Shown here: piece after piece, positions 34,628 to 43,756 of the stretch
Position numbering within the stretch: position 1 is the stretch's first letter
How the letters are laid out: the number at the start of each line of letters is the position of its first letter
Assembly: GCA_947172415.1 (NCBI GenBank)
Contig: OX359192.1
Coordinates: 2,482,501 to 2,546,500 of the forward strand
Reading direction: 5' to 3'
Source: Chondrosia reniformis
Lineage: Eukaryota > Porifera > Demospongiae > Chondrillida > Chondrillidae
Length of the DNA stretch: 64,000 nucleotides
The notes under the pieces: generated by a model
Told to the model about the DNA's origin: nothing
The model's database searches: none
Seen by the model: the letters and a program-made list of their open reading frames with translations, nothing else
Program-made: the position numbers and the translations under genes

Positions 34628-37132
34628 CTAAACTACTACATCCACTATTGACATTACACTATCTAACCTGGTTCCTAACACTACAGGTAGATTGTCACTA
34701 CCAGATACCTCTCCATTGGCATGGTCATCCAATAAGTCACTGTAGTCCTTGTGCCCACCAGCCTACATAGAGACATACGTATACAGCAGTATACAGGAGA
34801 GAAGATCCAAAAATATTCCATACATACGTACGTACATACATATAATCCAGAAATCCCTGAAACTGCTCATCTTAAGGCAAGCAATTTCAAAGTACGTAAT
34901 TAAGGCAAGCAATAAATAAACATGTCTGATCACAACCCATAATTCTAATTTTATATAAGGAAAATGGTAAGCATTCAAATAAACTGTACATAGCTTTGAC
35001 CAACTTTATATTGAAATTAGTGGACTGTAGAGAAACTGTAGAAATAACTACACCTGAGAAATCAAGTAAAACACTACACTCAAATCACCACCATTAGAAT
35101 AAAACTCAGGTTCACCAGTTTAGCCACCAGCTCTCAGCTATTGCACTCTGACCTACCACAACACCTCTGAATACAAACACACTACCTACAAACATACGTA
35201 CCTGTCCACAAGGGAGAGTCAGAAGGTCTCCGTCTTCATTAACTGGACTCTAAAGATGGAAGGGGCAGATTAATGACTCATCCAACAAAAGATATGCACT
35301 GAACACTATATTCCACACTAACAACACCCGATTAATCCATCTGCCCAAAATACCCCGACACGCTGAAAGTACATGTAACAATACCTTTCTGTAGTATTCT
35401 ACAGAGCTTCTAGAGACTTGTGAACTTTGGGTTCTCCGACAATAATATATTTACCAGAGCTTGTTTGGTCTATCATGTAATGACAACATCGCCCTGTCAC
35501 TCTAAAGTGGAGAAAACAATTATAAGCCAATAAACTACTCAAGTATACACACAAGTAACAACTGCTGACAGGTTACCATGACAACCAATATGCTATAATA
35601 CGTATATAGTGACATGCTTACTGCTGCCAATTTGCTTCAAGTGCCACAACAAGTAACAAGTGTACAAACAAACCTGAACGACAAGGTGTATCCAAATCTG
35701 GTCTCACTGACTCGAATCAAGAAGCAACCGTTTGGCTTATCTGTCAGCAGTTGTTCTGATTGACTGTAGAAAGAGAGTAAAATTCACTAAATATTTTGGT
35801 ACACACACTGCAAGAGAAAGAGATCTACATTAAACCGTACCGTCTACTGATAATGCCATGGAACCACTCTTTTATTGAGCCATTGTCATTCTTGATTGCA
35901 TCAGTTTGTGTTTCATTAAACAACCTCTTAGAAGCAGCTCTTCCAGCCTTACCATATTTCTTAAATCCAAAATTGGTTGTTCTAGTTCTGTTTGTTAGAG
36001 CACTATTACTTACACTATCACTATCATCAGATGAAGGAGGAGGTGTTGGTGACTTTGGAGGAGGAGGGGGAGGGGTTGGCTCTCTAGGGGGAGGGGTGGG
36101 CTCACGAGGTTCCGGTGGAATGATCTCTGATCAATGTAGAGAAAATATATATACACAATGCAAAGAGTTTGGATACAGATTGCTAATCTTAACCATCCAA
36201 AAGATTGTCTACCTATATACATATATATGTATGTATAAAAGAAGTAAATAATAGGAGACATAGCCTCCCAGGGTCACTGATAAAGTATGGAATTCACAGA
36301 AACAGTTGTCTGACACAGTGAAAAAGGAAGTATTGGTATGAAAATTTACTTTTCCAAAGCTCTGCAGGTTTACCCGAAGTAATTAAGATAAGGATTTCTT
36401 CTAATGATACTCTAATAGTCGAAAGATGATCCTTTTAAAAGATATCTATTTGTTGCTCACCTTTTGGCCGCTTCTCATCCTCAATGGTCATTTGCTTCTG
36501 TTTGTCAAAGAGACCCTGGGTTGGTGGTGATATTAGCTTAAGGAAATCAGTAATCATTTTAGCTTGCTGTTCAACTGCAAGCAGAAGCTTCTGAAACCTC
36601 TTACGAGCAATGAAACCATGAACAACTACAAGTTTAGAAATATTTAGAGACAGCGACAGTATATATATCTGAGCCTTATATATTTGTCACTTGAGAAGAC
36701 GATTGTTTGCACTAAGCACTGTATTAAAACAATAACTAAATAATTGCTAACACGACATCTCTACAGCGCTTAAGGAGAGATAGAGACGTGACTACTTACT
36801 CTTTTGAATATTTGCAGCGACTTTTTGTACTCTCTCAAGATGCTCCACCAGAATGTCTATGTGGAAGTACTTCAGAAACACTTTAGTTTTCCCAACTTGG
36901 AAACCTTGAAGGCCTGCCTTGACACATATCAGTTTGCAGTTGGCAGATGTTGGGGCCATACCAGGGTCAGCAGCAAGGAGCTTGTAACTGAACATGGAAA
37001 AAAGGAAGGAAAAGGATTATTTGGATTTGCTAAGAAGGAATGTCAACTTACCAATCAACAAACTCATCAAAGGGGATTCTCACAGCAAATCCCTCTCTCC
37101 TGATACGTGTAGTCTCCAACATACCAGTGTAC
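34628..37132 (-). pseudogene. Myosin-SH2 fusion gene, 3' part, frameshifted
   Basis: Exons 37132..37052, 36987..36800, 36625..36461, 36126..35841, 35763..35674, 35501..35455, 35433..35385, 35249..35202, 34762..34628. The first two give the end of a myosin motor: YTGMLETTRIRREGFAVR, PFDEFVD, GFQVGKTKVFLKYFHID. The third has an IQ motif (HGFIARKRFQKLL). The fourth is a proline-rich linker leading into an SH2 domain: WFHGIISRR, NGCFLIRVSE (the phosphotyrosine-binding Arg is present), GYTLSFR, HYMIDQ, HKSLEAL, LLTLPCGQ. Exon 35433..35385 is one base short: HKSLEAL runs into TAG, and the expected VEYYRK is in the next frame. The last exon reads across the duplication boundary at 34,684 to a chance stop. 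The motor N-terminus is not in the window. A truncated protein is still possible. Confidence 0.72.
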
Positions 37133-37189
37133 CTCAACATCAGAGCAAGACATACAAAAGGTTTGATGTACACAAATGAGTAAGCTTAC

Positions 37190-37346
37190 TCTCAGTTCAC
37201 GACTAGTTCTCACTGAAGGTCCTGAATATGTTGTCAAGCCCAATGGATTCATGTCAAAGCTCTTTACTATGTGATAATGGAACATCTTGGCATCTCTAAT
37301 CCTCTCACTCATTTCACTCAAAGTTAGTTCAGTAACGTGCATGTTC
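37190..37346 (-). CDS. Unidentified exon upstream of the myosin tail
   Basis: Bounded by TTACAG| and |GTAAGC, open throughout: MHVTELTLSEMSERIRDAKM, then FHYHIVKSFDMNPLGL. It ends in phase 0, whereas the next myosin exon needs a phase-2 donor, so the two do not join by simple splicing. I do not recognise the family. It could be a misplaced first exon or part of another gene. Confidence 0.35.
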
Positions 37347-37427
37347 TGTAATATTTTTTAGTGGAATCATACAAATGTTAAATGTTGCATACTTTGTACT
37401 ACATACGTAGTTGGTTGTAGGCCCGAA

Positions 37428-37612
37428 ATGTTTAATGAGTTTATCAGGAATACACTACTTTATGTTCAACTACCTGAAGAGGACATTCAAAGGAAGGTAC
37501 AAGATGGTCTACATCTATTACTTTCCAAGGAATATATCAAGATTGGTTCCAAGACAACAGAGCCTGACAGTATCAGTTACGAAGCCACTACTCTTACGTT
37601 CAAAGGAATGTT
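37428..37612 (+). pseudogene. Possible HELQ/POLQ helicase exon relic
   Basis: Plus-strand frame NEFIRNTLLYVQLPEEDIQR, followed by a segment with LLLSKEYIKIG and YEATTLTFKGM, recalls the ratchet/winged-helix part of HELQ and POLQ (NTLL.VQ ... L...EFI ... Y.PT.LG.A). No flanking helicase exons were seen and the expected lG.A is missing. Isolated, on the opposite strand from its neighbours. Confidence 0.3.
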
Positions 37613-37854
37613 GGGATGTCTCGGTTGGACACAATTATTATTATTATTATGTACAGCAAAATAATAAACCATATGTCTATGATTAACTATAAGTAGAAGT
37701 AATAAGTAATATAAATCTTGACTTGTTCTTAATAATTTACCTTTACATTACATATGAAATCAAAAAGTGACCATGATCCATCTATGACAAATAATAGATG
37801 GGGTAATTAAAACCTCGAATCGATGTCTTGTAACTGTCACAGGCCTTGCATAGA

Positions 37855-38512
37855 TTACCACTGACTTCCGTAGGTAGGGTCACCAATACCTTGAAGCATC
37901 TTGATGAATCTGACATCTTGGATCATCAGTGTTACACGCTTTGCGTGGATTGCAGCCAAGTTACTCACGGATAGAAAGTGTACAATGTACGCTTCTGTGG
38001 CTTCTTGAAGGCATTCAAGTGCATCTTTTTGCCATTTGAAGTCGCTTGCATGCGGATGTCTTTCTTGTAGGATCTGTCTTACTAATCTCGCAAATGGAGC
38101 TTTGCGAATTAGAAGGTGTGTCGTCTTTTGGAAGTGCCTGCAATAACAAATTAAGGTTATATGTAACATGCTTTACCAGCACTTGCAATCTTTAATAAGA
38201 AATATTTAACAATCACTATGAACAAGACAGTAACTAAGGAAATGACGCTGTCGTTAGCTATATCCTTCGCAAAACTAATCTCCGTTACACTCCGCGCTCC
38301 GCTATGTATGCAGGGCTATACAAAAATCCTAACTTTCTTCAATAGCTAGCCTACATCCACATTTAGTGTACAGCATAAACAAACCTGATTTCCTTCAACG
38401 CGACTGTACCCATGACCCGTCTCACTGTCTGCTCAGATCTCTTCTGTGGAGTACGACTTTTTCTTCTGGAAGATTTATTGCTTGTAGATCCCGATTCTTG
38501 AGTTCTAGGCAT
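37855..38512 (-). CDS. CENPA: Centromeric histone H3 variant (CENP-A/cenH3)
   Basis: Two exons, 38512..38385 and 38137..37855, 136 residues. Exon 1 is a basic tail ([20 protein letters not shown]) ending GTVALKEIR, as in H3. Exon 2 starts [20 protein letters not shown] and has the histone fold with CENP-A hallmarks: a loop 1 about three residues longer than H3 ([11 protein letters not shown]), Trp in [20 protein letters not shown] (H3 has RFQ), VHF where H3 has VGLF, and a C-terminal tail [11 protein letters not shown] in place of [15 protein letters not shown] is kept. The single intron sets it apart from intronless replication-dependent histones. Its role is to mark centromeric chromatin and recruit the kinetochore. 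Confidence 0.88.
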
Positions 38513-38743
38513 TTTGCTATTTCACTACAGAAACTCCTTTTTCTAATACGCAAAAACTTCACGTGGCATTCAGCGATGCGTGCTTTTATACAAATCCAGA
38601 ATCAATTATGCTTTTACATAACCAAATCCAGAATCAATGATCTATTTTATTCCAAAAATAGGCAATGTATCGACTTTCCACAAATTAAAAACAGTTTATT
38701 AATTACTAGTTTTTGCAACTGTGCATTATGCCTGTTAAAACGT

Positions 38744-39252
38744 TTAAAGATGTTCAAAAATAACATCTTCTGCTTCACTTTCAGAATCGAAGGTCCTCAC
38801 CCTCACAAAGCCTTGGTGTGAGGGTCCAAGTAACGAGTGCAAGTTTTCTTTTGCCTTTTGAGCTTTCTTGGAGATGTCTAGATTCTTCCTCTTGCAAGAA
38901 GAACAGCGATTACAACACTGTAGCTTCCAACATACACACAAATGATATGCAGAGGACAAGAATGATAGCTACAATGATAGCTACCCCTAAAGCTATGCCT
39001 CCGTGGTGCATCAGAGGGCTCTTATGAATACATTTTGCATCATGCATAAGTAAATACAGTACAATTATCATTAATTTTATTGTCTAACGGAAGACACAGG
39101 CATATAAGATCGTATATTTTAATCTATCTGTCTCTCTTACAATGTGTAGATGGATACTTATAAGATTCTGGAACAAACTTCCAAATTCGGTTTGGCCCGA
39201 TTTCTGCTACATAAACAGCACTTCCATCACCACTAGCTGACACATCTGGATT
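38744..39252 (-). CDS. PAM/PAL-like NHL-repeat membrane protein, C-terminal end
   Basis: Exon 39252..39141 reads NPDVSASGDGSAVYVAEIGP then NRIWKFVPE, an NHL repeat like the last blade of peptidyl-hydroxyglycine lyase (MAASPDGTVYVGDAHTNTVW KF type). A membrane segment, GGIALGVAIIVAIILVLCIS, lies at about 39,030-38,940. A 49-base intron (38,939-38,891, GTGTGT...GCAAG) then joins ISF to the basic tail RKNLDISKKAQKAKENLHSL, ending at TAA 38,744. That topology matches the PAM C-terminus. The join between the NHL exon (phase 1) and the membrane exon is not resolved, so an exon is missing or there is a lesion. Upstream exons are not recognisable before the array begins. The stop is 232 bases from the cenH3 start. 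Confidence 0.55.
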
Positions 39253-39684
39253 CTAATGTGACCTACTGCTAGGTTGCTAGGCAACTATCCATATTCACTA
39301 TCATTACTAGTGTCATGGGCATGATAATCACACATGAATCTACAAACGTGTGTGCTTGTGATGTGAGAGCTGGTAAGAGGGTATGTGATGTTCAACAGAC
39401 CCGAGGCCCCCCTCTTCCTCAGATCAGATGGCCAATTGACCAAATAATTGATTTGTTTCCATGACAATTACGTATACTTTGCTATTATTTAGGGAAATTG
39501 TTATTGAACTGTTGCTATTGTATTCTCTGTCATTGGACAGCAAGTGAGCTGGTTGGACATGACCCTGCTCTATTGTTCCTTGTTATTGCTCCATTACACA
39601 TAAGTGTTCATAACAAGCAATCTCAGCTAGAACATTCTAACAAAGTTCAGGCAATCATAAATTATTACCTGCAACAAGACCCTA

Positions 39685-40311
39685 TTGGGTGGTACCATGG
39701 TAACAGTTGGTAGTGACTACCGTTCTCCTCTCACTTTGTCTAACATAAACAGAGTTTGGAATGGAACTGCTGTTTGTTGTGCTGTGAACATTATTCCAAT
39801 AATGAATCAGCCAGGACCCTATCCTGTTATATCAGTGTTGTGTGAGTTACTAGCAATAAAATGTATAAGATTAGAATCTGCTTGCCTAAGGAATAATTAT
39901 TTAGTTATAGACCTAGCTTATAGCTTTGTCTGTTGACTTTTTGAGTTGAAAGATGAAAAATCCAACCAGATTAGGATAAAATGTGAAATGGTATTTTAAA
40001 ATTGATCTGTATTGTATTATCAGTGTCTCAAGGCTATAATTTGATTTTTATTAGTTCCTCCATCCATCACTCCAAACATCACAAGCAAGACTGTTCTAGA
40101 AGGAACATCCTTCACTACTCCTCTGACTATAACTGGTGATTCATTTCCATTTCCTAGTAATACTGTTATAACTAAAGATGGAGTTGCAGTACAAGATGAC
40201 AGGATTTCTGTTAATTCCGGATCTGGTAATGAAGCATCTAGCTTTACAATACAGAATGTTAATCGCACGGACAGTGGATCTTACACAATATATACGTATA
40301 CGTATGTGTAA
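39685..40311 (+). pseudogene. Two Ig-like exons of a gene cut at the array boundary
   Basis: First exon ends at 39,841 (phase 1): TMVTVGSDYRSPLTLSNINR, WNGTAVCCAVN, an Ig C-terminal half. The second, 40055..40311, joins in frame: PPSITPNITSKTVLEGTSFT then FTIQNVNRTDSGSYTIY, an I-set-like domain, ending TYTYV-stop. The normal last strand is missing: the frame runs into the TACGTA-rich sequence where array unit B starts. It is not a close copy of the array receptors. Confidence 0.55.
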
Positions 40312-40344
40312 TTGAGTTAATAATTTTGAGATAGCAGTATTATT

Positions 40345-40710
40345 AAGGCATTGCTTAAGAATCTATATACAAAGATAAGTCTAATCTAATTACGTATATA
40401 TTATAATGGACATTTTGTATTCCATTAAATATTTCAAAACCATATAATACGTACATGCTAGGAGCTTCATGTTTGTGTAGGTATCTTCTATTATACACAG
40501 TAGTTGTTAATTCCATAAACTATTTTCCCCATCTGCATACTGATGATAGTGTTTGCTAATGCTGTGAAGGAAACACAGAGTAATACAGAAAAACAAAGCT
40601 CCTATAACATGATTAAAAGAGCTGGAAATGTGTATTATGGAATACAAAATGTCCATTATAATTAGGTTAGACTGTATATCTTTGTATTTAGATAATTCTT
40701 AAACAATGCT
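40345..40710. repeat. Imperfect inverted repeat at the start of unit B
   Basis: GGCATTGCTTAAGAATCT...ATGGACATTTTGTATTCCAT (40,353-40,423) returns as its reverse complement at about 40,637-40,710. The loop contains the fibrinogen signal-anchor relic. Confidence 0.65.
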
Positions 40711-40874
40711 ATATCAATGTGATGCTAACATTCAAAGAATGCAAATATATATAATTAATATAATAATACAAATAAAGAAACAGAGAAAAACTATTTTAGG
40801 TTAACTTAATATACGTATCAGTGTGAATTTCCTATACTTCATTAGCTTATAAGATGACAATATTATTGTTAGTT

Positions 40875-43756
40875 TTACAAGTTCATATAAGTTGGTTTAT
40901 CTTCAATCTGATTCATCTCAATAGATACATAAGCAGGGTTCCTCTCCATGTCAACAGATAATGTATCGTATTCATTCATTGTTTTATCTTGAAAGGAATA
41001 CATTAAAATATAAGTCATGTAATGCTATTTCACTGATAGATATATGCATTCTGTAACAGTTCAATACCATACCTTGCTGTTGGCACCTCTTACATCTGAT
41101 CCAGCAACATCGACAAGTAACGACAATCCCCACAATGATTATCACCGTGAAGACTATACATCCAATACATAGACCTACTATTGGACCAAATACAATCCAA
41201 CCACTTGGTACGAGTAAAGATTCTAAACAGACGTACAGTGTATATAGAAGAAGAAAGTGTTCATAAAATAAACATAAAATTTCATTCTAACAATTAATTG
41301 ACTATATAAACATGTTGTGTAGTAGCTAATAGAAGATGTATGGAAATATTTGGATCCTCTTACATATTAGTTTACTTACTATAAAAGTGAATACACTATT
41401 GAAAGTTTGATACACTTACGTGTTTCAGTTGTGGTACTTTTATTTGTTATTTTACTTCTAATATTTGGATCTTCCTTACAATAAGCTCCAACTCCAATCT
41501 CATAAGATGCACCAGGAGTAAGATTTTCAATAATATAGGATGTTTCAGTAGTGGTTGTATTCCTCAAACTAGATCCATCTCCACTCTGTTGCCATGATAC
41601 CTCATACATGAAGGTACAGTTTTCAAAACACTCATCACTGTGGGACCACATCAGGGAGATACTTGTATCAGAAGAGATGGGTGTGAGTGAGGTTGGAGGA
41701 AGGGGAGACTCTGAAGGAATGCCTACTATTGTTACATTAACACTAACTGTAACAGAAATATATATTCAATGTCTTACTCACCTCTAACTCTCACAGTCAC
41801 TGGATCACTCTCCTCCATACTACCATCAGCATACACAACAGCACTAGAGTAGTTAGCTTCTCCATTGAGGAAGACATTCTTTCTTGTTGTCACATTCACA
41901 ACTGTCTCAGTATTACTCTGTGATACAACCATATGGTATGTATCAGGTAGATCAATCCTCTCTCCATCATTCATCCACACTACGGGACTGGTCTGACTGA
42001 AGATGGGTCCACTTAATGTACTATCAGTTATATCATGATGGTGACAGGTGAGTTGGACTTGTCTGTCATAACAGACTGGACCAGGAGTTGAAAGGGAAGT
42101 GATGGGTTTTTCTACAAACATACGTATATAGGTAATTCATACAGTGTAAGTAATGAGAGTTCACTGATTAATTGCTTTCATTATTAACTTAATTAAAACA
42201 TTATATTACTTAAAAAAATATTAACTAAAACTGGGTGTGCTATGACAGTTTAATATACTTATGCATGTGTAAGGATATGTGCACAAAAGATAGATAAGGT
42301 TGGTGTAAAACTGTTGCAACTACGTATACATACAGGTTAAGCAAAGACCTGCCCCACAATACATTGCATTTATTGGTTTATGTTGACAAAGGCATGTGTC
42401 AGGTATAAATAAACAAATAAATTTCACCTTCACCATGCAATCCTTAATTCCAATATATTATCTTTTCCAAACTAACTTTACTCATAATAGCATACAGTAC
42501 GTAATCACTTTATTACAGTACACAAACCCTTACCAACAGTCATAGAATTCATTGACAATGGATCACTAACAACATCTTCATTTCCAACGCATTCAGCAGT
42601 TATGTTAACTTTATAGCTCATATCACTCATCAATCCATCTATCATTATAGTATCATTGGAGAAAGAACCATTCTGTCGTTGTGTCATATTAGCTACTCCA
42701 TTGATCACAGGATACCAGATCACATGATGTTGGAAAGTGTGATTAGAATAACATTCCATATTTGGAGTGTGTTCCACTTCATATACAAGAACATTAGATT
42801 TAGGTTGTATTGCAATTACATTTGGAGATGGAACCTCTACATGGAGTGATAAAGTTTCAATTATATTTATAAAGTAGTACTCATTAAAATAATTTATAAG
42901 ATACAGGAATATACATTATATCATTAATGTTTTCACTTTTCAATGCAATATTTTGAAATATTACACAGTTCAATTTTAGTGACAATTTAAAAGTATACCT
43001 TTAATACAATACTTATAGATTGAAATTGAAACATTAACATAAAATAAATAATAGGATCCTCATCCTATAGTAATGCACGTATTTCACTTACCAACTACAT
43101 TAATTATTACTTCACTACTGTAATCTTTAACTGATGTGTCAAGATTTTGAGTGTAACATCTGTAGATCCACACTTCATCTGCAAAGTCATCTTTAGTTAG
43201 ACGAATACTTAGTATAGTGTAGGTTGGTTCAGCATCAGTCAGACTATGCATTCCAGCAAAACTGTTCAGTCTCGTTCCATTTCTCTCCCAAAGTAACACA
43301 AGTGATTCATCAATAAAAGGATGAGTACATGTCAACCTTGATGTCTGACCAAGACAGTGACGGTCATTATTGGAAGTGAGAGTTACAGCAGCATCACCTA
43401 TATAGAGAATATGCATATCAATATTGTATTACGTATAGTGTATAAGTGATACGTACGTATATACATATGTATGACCTACATGTGTCTGTAGTACACGATG
43501 TTTAATTAGCAATTCATTGGAATTTTACATCATACTGAATTCAAAAATTGTCCAAAATGGAAAATACATAATTAAAATATATAGGTAGTTGTTTGTAAAT
43601 ATATAATTGTACTATTATACAAAATAAATTTTATTTGCAAATATAATTTCCCTCATTCAGGAAACTAAAGAAAAACATTCCATATTCTTCTGAATAGTAT
43701 ATAAATCACTCACCTAATGTGTTAATACACATCAGAATAAACAGCACAATCCTCAT
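40875..43756 (-). CDS. Ig-FN3-Ig-FN3 transmembrane receptor B
   Basis: Exons 43756..43714, 43397..43092, 42836..42534, 42111..41782, 41746..41420, 41222..41073, 40987..40875; 1,572 bases, 523 residues, open. Same domains as receptor A, and the tail ends NPAYVSI ... PTYMNL. The old 3' splice site of the membrane exon has changed from TAG|CAAG to TAC|CAAG and cannot work. A new AG exists exactly 15 bases upstream (CTGTTTAG|AATC) where A and C have TTAA. Using it adds five residues (QSLLV) and keeps frame. The tail lacks four residues of GPPI found in A and C. Ig domain 2 has one extra codon. Confidence 0.83.
42122..42533. other. Receptor B intron between FN3-1 and Ig-2
   Basis: No exon seen. 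It contains about 300 bases (GCTATGACAGTTTAATA to CAGTACGTAATCACTTTATT) shared with receptor C (53,440-53,815) but absent from receptor A, whose intron is only 89 bases: a deletion in A or an insertion in the ancestor of B and C. Confidence 0.6.

Larger units (their letters stand above)
24335..34684. repeat. Segmental duplication array, unit A
   Basis: Contains CYP20-B from intron 8, a fibrinogen-related pseudogene, receptor A and the spacer up to TTCCTAACACTACA at 34,684. The same order recurs in units B and C. Unit A has no Rab-like gene because its spacer is cut at 34,684, just where the island sequence starts. Confidence 0.85.

Noticed and set aside
35796-36251. 151-codon plus-strand frame rich in Gly
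   Set aside because: Antisense of the proline-rich exon of the myosin-SH2 gene.
38366-38821. 151-codon plus-strand frame
   Set aside because: Antisense across cenH3 exon 1 and the tail exon of the PAL-like gene.
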